A stretch of DNA of 64,000 nt, from NCBI GenBank assembly GCA_035934555.1, contig DASYXT010000040.1:1-64000 (forward strand). The letters are read 5' to 3'. Source of the stretch: DASYXT01 sp035934555 (GTDB lineage: Bacteria; Verrucomicrobiota; Verrucomicrobiia; Limisphaerales; UBA8199). Under the pieces are notes generated by a model, which saw nothing but the letters and a program-made list of their open reading frames with translations, did no database searches and was not told the DNA's origin. Shown piece after piece: positions 43,960 through 53,125 of this stretch. How positions within the stretch are numbered: the stretch's first letter is position 1; the number at the start of each line of letters is the position of its first letter. Both the position numbers and the translations under genes were made by a program.

Positions 43960-45159
43960 ATGAACCCGAACCAAACCTCGCAGCAACCGCGCCCAGCGGC
44001 CACGTCCTCAGACTTCGCCGCGTATGCTGGTCTGGGCCGATGGCTGTATCGCGCCCTCTTGCGACCGGCCTTGTTTACCCTGGACGCCGAGCGCATTCAT
44101 CAGCGCACGCTGCGCATGTTGGGCTTTTGCAGCCGTCATGACTGGCTCTCCCATGCAGTGTCGTCGCTGTTCGCCACGCCTGCCTTACCGACCGAGCTGT
44201 TTGGGTTGCAATTTCCGAATCCAATCGGCTTGGCGGCGGGCATGGACAAGCAGGCCGAGGCGCTGCCCGCGTGGGCCGCGCTGGGCTTCGGCTGGACCGA
44301 ATTGGGAGCGGTAACGTGGCATCCGCAACCAGGCAACCCTGCGCCGCGTTTGTTTCGCGCGATTCGCGATGAGGCGATCGTCAATCGCATGGGATTTAAC
44401 AACCCCGGCGCGCAGGAGGTCGCCCAAATCCTGCAAGAGTGGCGGAGCAGCGGTCGCTGGCCCAACCACCCCGTCGGAATGAACCTGGGCAAGTCCAAGA
44501 TCACGCCGCTGGAAAAAGCCGCCGAAGATTACGCCCGTTCCTTTCGCGTGTTGTTGCCCTACCTCGATTTCTTCGTTGTCAACGTCAGTTCTCCCAACAC
44601 CCCCAACCTCCGCCAGCTCCAGGACAAAGCCGCCCTCGACGACATTCTTTGCGCACTGCAGGAAGTTCAGGCCACTCCGCCGGGTTCCGCCCCGAGAGAT
44701 CGCAAGCCGCTACTGGTGAAAGTCGCACCGGACCTGAGTTTCGAGGCCCTCGACCAAATACTCGAGTTAGCCGGGCCGCGTCAGCTCGCCGGCATTATCG
44801 CCACCAATACTACCTTGGCCCGACCAGACACAACCGACCCCAAATTGCGCCGCATTTATGAGCAGGCGGGCGGACTCAGCGGACGACCCCTTCGTGCCCG
44901 CAGCACGGCAGTCATCCGGCATTTGTACCGCCAAACCGGGGGCAAACTGCCCATCGTCGGTGTCGGAGGCATCTTCAGCGCTGCGGATGCGTGGGAAAAA
45001 CTCACGGCCGGCGCGGCCCTCATTCAACTTTATACCAGCCTGGTTTACGAGGGCCCGGGTGTGGTGGGTTCAATCGTCCGCGGGCTTTTGCACAAAATGA
45101 GAGCAGCAGGCCTGAGCGATTTAAGGGAGGCGGTGGGGATGGACTCTGATCGGTCCTAA
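43960..45159 (+). CDS. pyrD: Dihydroorotate dehydrogenase, quinone-dependent (class 2)
   Basis: Oxidises dihydroorotate to orotate at the inner membrane. The 399-residue product has the N-terminal membrane-associating helices (YRALLRPALFTLDAERIHQR), GLAAGMDKQAEALPAWAALG, the FMN and substrate stretch NRMGFNNPGA, the class 2 catalytic Ser in VVNVSSPNTPNLRQLQ, VKVAPDL, and IGVGGI as IVGVGGIFSAADAWEKL. It is about 50 residues longer than usual because of a disordered start; a later start is possible. It starts 39 bases after shc. Confidence 0.93.
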   Translation: MNPNQTSQQPRPAATSSDFAAYAGLGRWLYRALLRPALFTLDAERIHQRTLRMLGFCSRHDWLSHAVSSLFATPALPTELFGLQFPNPIGLAAGMDKQAEALPAWAALGFGWTELGAVTWHPQPGNPAPRLFRAIRDEAIVNRMGFNNPGAQEVAQILQEWRSSGRWPNHPVGMNLGKSKITPLEKAAEDYARSFRVLLPYLDFFVVNVSSPNTPNLRQLQDKAALDDILCALQEVQATPPGSAPRDRKPLLVKVAPDLSFEALDQILELAGPRQLAGIIATNTTLARPDTTDPKLRRIYEQAGGLSGRPLRARSTAVIRHLYRQTGGKLPIVGVGGIFSAADAWEKLTAGAALIQLYTSLVYEGPGVVGSIVRGLLHKMRAAGLSDLREAVGMDSDRS

Positions 45160-45296
45160 TCTTAATCTTAATCTTAATCCTAATCTCACTCGCTTCACCC
45201 AGTCCTAATCGTAATCGTAATCCTAATCGTTATCGGTAACGCGTAGACTGGTGCACGATTCCAATTAGGATTACGATTACGATTATGATTAGGATT
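45155..45296. repeat. TAATCN hexamer arrays in inverted orientation
   Basis: Between pyrD and the ABC-F gene, TAATC-type hexamers (taatct, taatcg, taatcc) are repeated at 45157-45187 and 45204-45233, then in complementary orientation at 45264-45296. The exact inverted pair is 22 bp, 45206-45227 with 45264-45285, separated by 36 bases. The RNA can fold as a long AU-rich hairpin. No T-run follows, so it is not a classical terminator; it may be a structured intergenic repeat or a slippage-prone microsatellite. Confidence 0.85.
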
Positions 45297-45301
45297 GCAA
45301 A

Positions 45302-47317
45302 ATGTTAACCCTGTCTGCCATCCGCAAGCGTTACGGCGACCGAGTGCTGTTCGCCGACGCGACGTTGCAAGTGGATCGCACCGACCGTATCGGCCTGGTC
45401 GGGCCGAACGGCGCCGGCAAGACCACTCTCTTTTCCATTATCCTCGGCAAGGAATCGGCCGATGAAGGCCAGGTGACCTTCGAGCGGGGGGTCTCGATGG
45501 GCTACCTGCCTCAGGAAAATGCGCCCGTCGGCGATGAAACCGTCATCGAGCTGGCCACCGGCATCACGCCGGAATACATCAAGTTGCGCCGGATTCTAAA
45601 GGCTTGGGAATCGAACCACCCAACCGAGGCCCTGCACCCGGAGGAGATTCATGACGACGTGCATGATCGTTTCCACGAACTAGGCGGCTACCGATTGGAA
45701 GCCAAGGCGAAGCAAATCCTCGCCGGCCTGAGCTTTCGCGAGCGGGACTTCGAACGGCCCGCGCGCGAGATGAGCGGCGGCTGGGTCATGCGCGCACATC
45801 TGGCACGGCTGCTGACGCAGGAACCCGACCTGCTGCTTTTGGACGAACCCACCAACCACCTCGACCTGGAAGCGTTGCTCTGGTTCCAGGATTATCTCAA
45901 AACCTATCCCGGCGCGATCCTCCTCATCTCGCATGATCGCGAGTTTCTCAATCAACTCGTCGGCAGCATCGTGGAAATCCGCCAAAGCCGATTGCTGCGC
46001 TATCGGGGAGGTTACGATGATTACCTGGTCCAGCGGGAAGCGCAGGAAGAGCAACTTCTGGCCGCCTACAAACATCAGGAGCGCGAAATCGCCCGGCTCA
46101 TGGACTTCGTCAATCGCTTCCGGGCCAAGAATACCAAGGCCAGCCAGGCCCAAAGCAAACTCAAGCAGATCGACCGCATGGACAAAGTGGAAGCGCCGGT
46201 GGCGGAGCAGCGCGGCTTGGACTTCCAGTTTCCCCAGCCGCAACGCAGCGGTCAAAAGGTCATCAAACTCAGCGGCATTCAGCACGCCTACGGCGAAACC
46301 GTCGTGTACCGCGGCATCGATTTCCAGGCCGACCGCGGCCAACGCACCGTTCTGGTTGGTCCGAACGGCGCCGGAAAATCAACCTTGCTCAAAATCCTCG
46401 CCGGTGTGCTCCCGGTCCAATCCGGCGAGCGCCTGCTCGGCCACAACGTCAAAGCCGGCTATTACTCGCAATACCGCCTGGAGATGTTGCGGCCCGAGCG
46501 CACCGTCCTAGAGGAAGGACTCGACACCCCTCAGCGCGTCACCGAACAATTCGTGCGCACCTTGCTGGGCTCTTTTCTGTTCCGCGGCGACGACGTGTTC
46601 AAGCCGGTACGGGTCCTGAGCGGGGGCGAGAAGAGCCGCCTGGCGCTGGTGAAATTGCTGCTGGACCCGCCCAACCTCCTGTTAATGGACGAACCCACCA
46701 CTCACCTGGACATGTCCAGCATCGATGCGCTGGCGTATGCGCTCGATCAATTCCAGGGCACGCTCATCTTCATCAGCCATGACGTCTATTTTATCCGCGC
46801 CCTGGCCAACCACGTCGTTCACGTCAATGCCGGACGGCTGACGCATTATCCGGGCGGCTACCAGTACTACCTCGATAAGAGCCACGCGCAATCCGCGCGC
46901 GCCGGGCTTACCGCGGCCGGCCAAGGCGCCGCCTCATCGGCTCGCCGCTCGGACAATGGACCTGCCCGCAACGTGAACAAGGCTGAGGACCCTTCGAGCC
47001 GCAAAGCGCAAAAGCGCGTTGAAGCCGAACAACGTCAGGCGCGGTCCCGTCAGCGCAAAGCCCAACAACAACTGGTCACGCGGCTTGAGAAGCAGATTCA
47101 ACATCTTGAATCCCGCCAAACGGAACTGACCGCCGAATTGGAGAAGCCGGAAACGTACGCCCAGCCTGGCCACGCCCAACACCTCAGTCGCGAAGTCGTG
47201 CAAGTCCGTGACGAACTGCAACGCCTCACGCCGGAGTGGGAAGCCGCCGCAACCAGGCTTGCCCAACTTGACGACTCCCCTGCCCCGCAGGCCGCCGGCG
47301 CGGAGCGCGAGGTTTAG
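45302..47317 (+). CDS. ABC-F family ATPase (Uup-like)
   Basis: The 671-residue soluble protein has two ATPase domains with Walker A GLVGPNGAGKTTLFSII and LVGPNGAGKSTLLKIL, signatures MSGGWVMRAHLARLL and LSGGEKSRLALVKLLL, Walker B LLLLDEPTNHLDLEALLW and LLMDEPTTHLDMSSIDAL, and a charged linker (about 240-320). A C-terminal coiled coil (about 560-650, rich in Lys, Glu and Gln) is like that of Uup. ABC-F proteins bind the ribosome and relieve translation stalls; no membrane partner is expected. The start ATG at 45302 directly follows the hexamer repeat. Confidence 0.9.
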   Translation: MLTLSAIRKRYGDRVLFADATLQVDRTDRIGLVGPNGAGKTTLFSIILGKESADEGQVTFERGVSMGYLPQENAPVGDETVIELATGITPEYIKLRRILKAWESNHPTEALHPEEIHDDVHDRFHELGGYRLEAKAKQILAGLSFRERDFERPAREMSGGWVMRAHLARLLTQEPDLLLLDEPTNHLDLEALLWFQDYLKTYPGAILLISHDREFLNQLVGSIVEIRQSRLLRYRGGYDDYLVQREAQEEQLLAAYKHQEREIARLMDFVNRFRAKNTKASQAQSKLKQIDRMDKVEAPVAEQRGLDFQFPQPQRSGQKVIKLSGIQHAYGETVVYRGIDFQADRGQRTVLVGPNGAGKSTLLKILAGVLPVQSGERLLGHNVKAGYYSQYRLEMLRPERTVLEEGLDTPQRVTEQFVRTLLGSFLFRGDDVFKPVRVLSGGEKSRLALVKLLLDPPNLLLMDEPTTHLDMSSIDALAYALDQFQGTLIFISHDVYFIRALANHVVHVNAGRLTHYPGGYQYYLDKSHAQSARAGLTAAGQGAASSARRSDNGPARNVNKAEDPSSRKAQKRVEAEQRQARSRQRKAQQQLVTRLEKQIQHLESRQTELTAELEKPETYAQPGHAQHLSREVVQVRDELQRLTPEWEAAATRLAQLDDSPAPQAAGAEREV

Positions 47318-47466
47318 TCCGCCGCAACGCCCTGTCCTTCTTCGGTGACGTTCAGCCGAGTCCGTCAGATCGGGGTATGTGCCCTAATTGCAGCCGGCAG
47401 CGTTTCGGCGAAGGGTAATAATAATTGTGCAGGTGAATTGAAACAGAACGGCCAAGCAGGAGAATT

Positions 47467-47874
47467 ATGTCATATAAAAACCCAAAATGGTGGAATGCTC
47501 AAAATGACTCCTCGTGGGAGCGCGTGAAGGCCGCGTTCAAGCGCGATTGGGATCAGACGAAACACGACCTCGGCGGTGATGAGCCTGATACCGACCAGAA
47601 CGTGACCGATACAGTGAAGCAAGCGAAAGGGAAAGAAGTGATCCCGCCTCGTCGAATGCCAAATTTCGAACAGGCTGAGCAGGCGTATCGCTTCGGGTAC
47701 GCCGCGCGTTCGCAATACGGTCAGCGTTTCCCTCAGTGGGATGATTCCCTGGAAACGCAGCTCGCAAAGGATTGGCGTGAGACTTACACCGGCATGGATT
47801 GGGAAAGCTATAAGGCCGCTGTTCAGAAGGGGTGGGATTACGATGAGAAGTCGGGCTTCCGCAAGGCGGCTTAG
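47467..47874 (+). CDS. Small conserved hypothetical protein
   Basis: The 135-residue product starts at 47467 with an AGGAG five bases upstream. It has KNPKWWNAQNDSSWERVKAA, RDWDQTKHDLGGDEPDTDQN, then a Pro-rich bend IPPRRMPN, YRFGYAARSQYG, and DWRETYTGMDWESYKAAVQK. The layout (an acidic tryptophan-rich helical protein with EQAYRFGYAAR) is one I recognise in small conserved stress-associated proteins of Proteobacteria, without a named function. No membrane segment or signal peptide. It may bind or tune a larger partner; that is speculation. Confidence 0.75.
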   Translation: MSYKNPKWWNAQNDSSWERVKAAFKRDWDQTKHDLGGDEPDTDQNVTDTVKQAKGKEVIPPRRMPNFEQAEQAYRFGYAARSQYGQRFPQWDDSLETQLAKDWRETYTGMDWESYKAAVQKGWDYDEKSGFRKAA

Positions 47875-47976
47875 AACCGAGCGACATCCTTGAGAACGCG
47901 GGATCGTTCAATCTGCTCGTAACACGCATGTTCGGTGGCATCTAAGCGGATCGGACGCAGCCTACCTTGGGCTTGT

Positions 47977-50514
47977 TCACCGCTTCATTCGATAAAGGGC
48001 TGCATTCGGCGGCGGAGCCACATCCAGGATGAAGAACATGCCCCCAGCCGGGGTGTTGGTCTGGAGCAGAGGCGTCCAGTTGGCCTGCGGACCCAACACC
48101 GCCGTGCGCTCGACCCAATAGTTGGTGCCCGGAATGCCGACGCAGGTCAGGGCGGGAACGCCGTTGGTTACGTGGAAATCCGCGATCTCCTCGATAGGCA
48201 TTCCATAACGGAAAACTGCGCCCAAACCAAGTGCGCCTCCTTGCGAGGTGGTTCCATAGAGCGCGCCGTCGGGTCCGAGGGTCAGGCCACCACGCGGATA
48301 GGCTCCCGAATCGGCGCCGAAACTGGCCAGGACGCTGTAATTAGTCCCATTCGTGCTGACAGTGAAAAGTGTGCCCTGGTCGGAAACCCCGCCGCGTTCA
48401 GTGGTCCCATAAAGGGCGCCGTCGGGCCCCTGGACCAGGTTGCCAGAGGGATGGGAACCATCGCCGTTGATGCCCAGGAAGCGCCAGAGGACCTGATAGC
48501 TGAGGCCGTCTTTGGTGAGGGCATAGGCCAGGCCGGCGTTGTTGGTGGCCCCCCCGGCGTAGGTGGTGCCGTACAGACGGCCATCCACGCCCTCCAAGAG
48601 TGGCGAGAGCGGGTTGGCTCCATCGGCTACCGAATCGCCAAAGGCTTTGAGCACGGCGAAATTGTTACCGTCCTTAGCCAGGCTGAAAACGACTCCATTG
48701 TTGGAGCTGCCGCCGGAATAGAACCTGGTGTTAAGGCTGAAACAGGCGGTGCCATAGAGCTTGCCATCGCTGCCTTCGAGCAGCGCCTGCATCGGGTTGG
48801 CCCCCTGAGTCAAGGCGCCGGAGCCAAAGTTCTTCAGGACCACGTAGCCCGAGCCGTCCGGGTTAACGCGAAAGACGGTGCCGTCCCTGCCGCTACCGCC
48901 CAGAACAGAGGTCCCGTAGAGCGCGCCATCGCTGCCCTCAATTAATGTGGCCCGATATTCCTGGCCGGTGGTGGCGAGCAACGGACTGGCGGTGATGGCG
49001 AACCCGGCGCCCGTGGTCGAAATCTGAAAAAGGGCGCCGTTGGTGCCTGGGCCGCCGGACCGGGTATCGCCATAGAGCAAACCATTGGTGGCCTGGAGGA
49101 GGGAGCCGATGGGACTGGATGCCAGGGCAGGGTCAAGGCTGAGCAATTGTCGATAGTCGCGGCCATCAAACCGCAGTGAGAAGATGGTGCCGGCCGCCGA
49201 GAGCCCGCCCATCCGAGTCGTGCCATAGAGCTTACGGTCGGCGGCGACGAGTGGCGCCGCATAGGGCGACTGGCCGTCGCCGCCGCTGGCGGAAAAACTC
49301 GTGAGCACCGTAAACCCAGTCCCGTCAGGCTGAATCTTGAACACAGCGCCGTCGCCGGCGTCGCCGCCGAGTTGTGCCGTCCCGTGCAGGGCGCCATCGC
49401 TGCCCTGTAGGAGACCGGCCATGGGCGACTGCGCTCCCGTGAGGGTGGCCAGCGCGGTATAATTACTGCCATCTTGCCTGATGCGAAAGACGGTGCCGTT
49501 GCCGTTGGTGCCGCCATCCGAAGTAGTGCCATAGAGCATGCCATCGCCAGCCAGCAGCAGACCGCCGATCGGTGTCCGGCCATTGGTGGAGACCGTCATG
49601 TAGGGGGCGAACTGGTAAAGGACAGAGTATTGCGAGCCATCCTTGCCGATTTGGAAAATGGCGCCGGAGTTGCTAACGCCACCGAGCGAGACAGTGCCGT
49701 AGAGCAGGCCGTTGGTTCCCTCGACGAGGCGACCCTGAGGTGCCCAGCCGTTCGTCTGGGTCAGCGTACTGCCCGGCACGTAGGTCATTGTTTTCAGCAC
49801 GGAAAAATTCCCACCATCCTTATCGAGACGGAATACCGTCGAGCCGTTCGTCGATGAGGTCCCCGGGAAAACGACCGAATAGGTGGTGCCGTAGAGCGAG
49901 CCGTCGCTAGCTTCGATCAGCCCTCCCTCCGGGTTGGCGCCATTGGTGCCGCCAAAGAAGGCCAGGGATTGGAAGCCGAGGCCATCCTTGCCGATGCGGA
50001 ATACCGTTCCATAATCGTTAGTGCCGCCCCCGGAGGTGGTTCCGTAGAGGAGGCCATCGCTGGCCTCCAATAGCCGGCTCTCGGGGTACGCGCCATCGGC
50101 GCCGGAAAAGCTTTTGAGCGTGGCAAATCCGCTACCGTCTGTGCTTATGCGAAAGAGCGTTCCCATCCCGAACTGGCCGCCTTCTTCGGTTGCGCCGTAG
50201 AGTGCTTCATCGGTTCCTTCAAGCAGGGCGGCTACGGGCCGCGCGCCGTCGCCCGGGACCACTCCGAAAGCTTTAAGGATGGCAAAACCCGAGCCGTCCT
50301 TGGCGATGCGAAAGACCGTGCCTTGGCCGGCGCTACCACCGGCGGAGGTGGTCGCGTAGAGCAGCCCATCGCTCCCCTCGATCAACGCGCCGCACGGATT
50401 GGCGGCGCTGAGGTTCGTAAAACCAAACGAACTAAGTTGATTCAATTGTTGCGCCTCAGTCCCTCCCGCCAAAATGACCAAAAGGCAAGCCACCGGTAAG
50501 CACCTCTTATTCAT
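47977..50514 (-). CDS. Secreted GloVer tandem-repeat protein
   Basis: The 845-residue product has a signal peptide (MNKRCLPVACLLVILAGGTEA) and then about fifteen tandem repeats of roughly 45-55 residues, each built as LLEGSDGLLYGTT, then GG...GTVFRI, then KDGSGF..LK.F. This is the GloVer repeat (TIGR03803), named from Gloeobacter and Verrucomicrobia, and likely makes a beta-propeller-like or solenoid surface protein. A C-terminal 65-residue segment (CVGIPGTNYWVERTAVLGPQ and MFFILDVAPPPNAALYRMKR) is the usual tail of verrucomicrobial exported proteins. The gene diverges from the prepilin-like gene. Confidence 0.9.
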   Translation of the reverse strand: MNKRCLPVACLLVILAGGTEAQQLNQLSSFGFTNLSAANPCGALIEGSDGLLYATTSAGGSAGQGTVFRIAKDGSGFAILKAFGVVPGDGARPVAALLEGTDEALYGATEEGGQFGMGTLFRISTDGSGFATLKSFSGADGAYPESRLLEASDGLLYGTTSGGGTNDYGTVFRIGKDGLGFQSLAFFGGTNGANPEGGLIEASDGSLYGTTYSVVFPGTSSTNGSTVFRLDKDGGNFSVLKTMTYVPGSTLTQTNGWAPQGRLVEGTNGLLYGTVSLGGVSNSGAIFQIGKDGSQYSVLYQFAPYMTVSTNGRTPIGGLLLAGDGMLYGTTSDGGTNGNGTVFRIRQDGSNYTALATLTGAQSPMAGLLQGSDGALHGTAQLGGDAGDGAVFKIQPDGTGFTVLTSFSASGGDGQSPYAAPLVAADRKLYGTTRMGGLSAAGTIFSLRFDGRDYRQLLSLDPALASSPIGSLLQATNGLLYGDTRSGGPGTNGALFQISTTGAGFAITASPLLATTGQEYRATLIEGSDGALYGTSVLGGSGRDGTVFRVNPDGSGYVVLKNFGSGALTQGANPMQALLEGSDGKLYGTACFSLNTRFYSGGSSNNGVVFSLAKDGNNFAVLKAFGDSVADGANPLSPLLEGVDGRLYGTTYAGGATNNAGLAYALTKDGLSYQVLWRFLGINGDGSHPSGNLVQGPDGALYGTTERGGVSDQGTLFTVSTNGTNYSVLASFGADSGAYPRGGLTLGPDGALYGTTSQGGALGLGAVFRYGMPIEEIADFHVTNGVPALTCVGIPGTNYWVERTAVLGPQANWTPLLQTNTPAGGMFFILDVAPPPNAALYRMKR

Positions 50515-50531
50515 AAGGAAAAAGTCTGGAC

Positions 50532-50561
50532 TTGACGATAACCGCTATTGGTTGGTAATGT
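50532..50561 (+). promoter_or_regulatory. Possible sigma-70-like promoter for the prepilin-like gene
   Basis: TTGACG at 50532-50537 and TAATGT at 50556-50561 are separated by 18 bases, and lie 57 bases before the ATG at 50618 in an AT-richer patch. Only the -35 box is good; a -10 of TAATGT is weak. Confidence 0.3.
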
Positions 50562-50617
50562 CAAGCTAGTAATTGGATTGTGCTCAGCAAAAAGTGGTCG
50601 CCAATACTTGAAGTTTT

Positions 50618-51547
50618 ATGAAAGCGACTTTGGCGGGACGCCGCCGTAAGGAGAATGCAGGGCCTGATGGTTTTACGTTGATCGAGCTGCTAGCGGTGAT
50701 GGCGATGATGGTCCTGCTGGCCTTGACCCTGCTCCCCGCCCGGGCGGATTCACGCACTCACGCGCAAGGAGTGCGCTGCCAGGACAACCTCAGGCAGGTC
50801 ATGGGCGCGGTGCAGGCGTATACGCACGATTTCCAGGACCGATTCCCTCCCAACCCCGATGATGGCAATACCTTGCCGGGCCACAATTGGTGTCCGGGAA
50901 ACGCCGCAACTGGCGGACCGGCGCAGTTCAATCCCGACATTCTAACCGACCCGACACGGTGCTTAATCGCGTCTTACTTGGATGGGCAGGCCGACGTGTT
51001 CCGCTGCACGGCCGACCTGCGCCGGGGCTTATATCAAGGCTCGAATCCCGCGCTGGTGGGAAAGATCGTTCCGGCTGCCAGGACAATCTCGATGAACGTT
51101 GCGGTCGGCTCGGTCTGCAGCGCCTACTATGGGACCTGCAGCGGGCATTCGGGCGCAACGGTGTTTCCCTCCAACGGGGCTTGGTTGACCGGCACGCGCA
51201 ACTGCGCCCAGGCCGCCTTCCGGACTTATGGCCGCACTTCGCAGGTTCTTATCCCCGGGCCGGCGAACTTGATGGTCATCACCGAGGAAGACCCCTGGAG
51301 CATCAACGATGGCGTATTGTCTGCCGTTGCCAACCCGCAAGAGCCTGTCTGGATCGATTATCCCAGCACGCTACACAACCTGGGTTGCGTGATGGTCTTT
51401 GCCGACGGGCATACCGAACTGCACAAGTGGGGCCCAGCCATGCCCAAGTTGGGGCCTAATACGGGGCCCGGTCAAAGGGTCGCCAACGGCTCCAACCTGA
51501 ATGATTTCCTGTGGCTGGCCGCACGGCTATCGGCACCCACGTTCTGA
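50618..51547 (+). CDS. Prepilin-type N-terminal cleavage protein (DUF1559-like)
   Basis: The 309-residue product has the type IV pilin-type leader: basic start, then GFTLIELLAVMAMMVLLALT with Glu at +5 after the Gly cleavage site. The next segment (RCQDNLRQVMGAVQAYTHDF) is the conserved alpha helix of the verrucomicrobial/planctomycetal type II-secretion-pseudopilin family. The C-terminal half is beta-rich with many cysteines, ending with the H-X9-DG motif (HNLGCVMVFADGHTELHKW). It is probably exported and assembled into pseudopili or a surface fibre. No secretion-system gene is next to it. Confidence 0.87.
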   Translation: MKATLAGRRRKENAGPDGFTLIELLAVMAMMVLLALTLLPARADSRTHAQGVRCQDNLRQVMGAVQAYTHDFQDRFPPNPDDGNTLPGHNWCPGNAATGGPAQFNPDILTDPTRCLIASYLDGQADVFRCTADLRRGLYQGSNPALVGKIVPAARTISMNVAVGSVCSAYYGTCSGHSGATVFPSNGAWLTGTRNCAQAAFRTYGRTSQVLIPGPANLMVITEEDPWSINDGVLSAVANPQEPVWIDYPSTLHNLGCVMVFADGHTELHKWGPAMPKLGPNTGPGQRVANGSNLNDFLWLAARLSAPTF

Positions 51548-52006
51548 TGCTGCCATTGGAAGCACTTCGAAACCTGGAACGAAGAGATATCGTTTGGCGT
51601 CTGGTAGAGAAAAACCACCATCTCGAATTCGCGGACCAGTAACTCAGCTTGACCGGCTTCTTCGATTCCGTGAACTGCCGGCCTTCAGCGGTCAGGGGCA
51701 TCGCCAGCGAAGGTAAGGCACCTCAATCCGTGGCTTGCGTTTCTCCGTTTCTCCCTTTTGGTGGCCAACCATCCTGGGAGGAGCAGAGAAAGCGGCAGAG
51801 GGCTGCCGCAGTCCAAAACCTCGCGGAAAAAAGTGGCGTTCCTCCCGGGGTTTGCCTGCTCGGAGCTTGACCGTGCTTAGCCCGCTCGCCAGATTACGGG
51901 CGATGTTCCACTTGCCGGCGCCCAGCCAAGCTGTCGGACCGCGTGCCTTCGCGCGGCCTGCGCCGGTTCGCGGGCGCGAGCGGTCGCGGCTTTGACCCAG
52001 CCAGCT
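51548..52006. other. Intergenic stretch containing a palindromic dispersed repeat
   Basis: About 460 bases without a convincing gene. The identifiable element is the 38-base repeat at 51791-51828, whose complement recurs at 61131-61168. The open frames here, including a long one on the minus strand, have compositionally biased translations. Confidence 0.5.
51791..51828 (-). repeat. 38-bp palindromic dispersed repeat, copy 1
   Basis: The 38 bases from 51791 are the exact reverse complement of 61131-61168. The core gcggcagagggctgccgc is itself an 18-base near-palindrome. Both copies lie between genes. No coding function is apparent; an intergenic repeat family typical of the genome is the likeliest explanation. 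Confidence 0.85.
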
Positions 52007-53110
52007 ATGCGCTCGCTCGAACCGCCTGCCGTCGTGAGCCGCCCGAAACGAACCGGGCGCGCTTGTTTGCGAGAGGCTGGGTGGAATCCGCACGTTCGCG
52101 GGCAACTGGAGGAACTGCTCGATGACGGCGCGGGGCGAGGTTTGGCGGTGGCGCTGGACTTCGATAACACATTGGTGGCGGGTGATATTGGGGAGGCGAC
52201 GCTGGCCGTGCTGGCGCGGTCCGGTACGCTGGCGATCAAGAACATCGCCGGGCATATCGCGCCCGATTTTCAAATGCCCGATGGGAAGCGGGTGCGGTTG
52301 CGCGATTGTGCGGACGTGACGGTGTATTACGAAGCGCTGGTGAAGGGGCTGCCGGCGAGAGAGGCCGAGCCGGCGCCGCTGGGCAACGGGTATGCGTGGG
52401 CGGTGGAAGTGATGGAGAGCCTGTCGCCGCACAAAGTGGTTGAGGCCACACGCACGGCATATGAGTGGGAAGGCGACCAGATTGCGCCTGAGGCGAGCCG
52501 CGCGGACGGGACGGGTTACCGGGTCCCGCGGTTCTATGGCGAGATGGTGGAATTGGTGGCCGAGCTGGTGCGACTGGATTATGACGTTTGGATCGTATCG
52601 GCGAGCAATGTGTGGAGCGTTCGGTGGATGGTGTTGAACGCGTTGAATCCGTTGTTGCGCGCACGCGGGTGCAAGCGGGGGCTGAACGCCGACCATGTGC
52701 GAGGGATGGCGTGCCTGCTGCAGGATGCGTCGGGCCGGTTTGAAAAGGACGTGGTGCTGGTCCGGGAAGACAAGGCGTACGCGGCGCTGGAGGAACGCGC
52801 GCTGAAACGATTTGTGCTGACCAGCCGGTTTCAGTTTCCGCTGCCGATGTATTCGGGGAAGGTGGCGGCGCTTTGGGACGCGGTCGGCGGAGCGCCGTAC
52901 CTGGCGGTGGGCGACAGCCCCGGAGACCAGGCGATGCTTGAGTGGAGCCGGCACCGTTTGTGGATTGCGCGCGTGGAACCGCGAGGGTCGCGTGCTGGGT
53001 TCGCAAAAGTGGCAGTGGGCAAAAACTCGAGGGAGAATTCGGGGAAGAGCGCGACGTTGCGCCAGGCCGCCTGCCCCAGCGAAGGCCGGTTTATTGCTAC
53101 ACCGTTCTGA
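52007..53110 (+). CDS. HAD-superfamily phosphatase
   Basis: About 367 residues from the ATG at 52007 (MRSLEPPAVVSRP); the frame opens with TTG at 51992. HAD motif 1 is VALDFDNTLVAGD, motif 2 is IVSASNVWSVRW, and motif 4 is LAVGDSPGDQAML. The size and the VSAS motif suggest the phosphoserine-phosphatase-like branch. It starts the block with the iron alcohol dehydrogenase (15 bases later), aldehyde dehydrogenase and glutamine-synthetase-like genes. It may dephosphorylate a pathway intermediate. The last roughly 35 residues look disordered. Confidence 0.75.
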   Translation: MRSLEPPAVVSRPKRTGRACLREAGWNPHVRGQLEELLDDGAGRGLAVALDFDNTLVAGDIGEATLAVLARSGTLAIKNIAGHIAPDFQMPDGKRVRLRDCADVTVYYEALVKGLPAREAEPAPLGNGYAWAVEVMESLSPHKVVEATRTAYEWEGDQIAPEASRADGTGYRVPRFYGEMVELVAELVRLDYDVWIVSASNVWSVRWMVLNALNPLLRARGCKRGLNADHVRGMACLLQDASGRFEKDVVLVREDKAYAALEERALKRFVLTSRFQFPLPMYSGKVAALWDAVGGAPYLAVGDSPGDQAMLEWSRHRLWIARVEPRGSRAGFAKVAVGKNSRENSGKSATLRQAACPSEGRFIATPF

Positions 53111-53125
53111 AGAGAGATTTCGACT

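Noticed and set aside
42322..43986. 554-residue open frame on the minus strand opposite shc
   Set aside because: It is the complement of a clear squalene-hopene cyclase with its QW repeats and DVDD motif; the translation has no family features and is a GC-rich shadow.
45155..45296. Possible CRISPR array
   Set aside because: Repeats are only six bases, with no unique spacers and an inverted third block; no cas genes are near.
51692..52954. 420-residue minus-strand frame over the HAD gene
   Set aside because: It crosses the intergenic palindromic repeat and is rich in Arg/His/Pro; the plus-strand HAD motifs are convincing.
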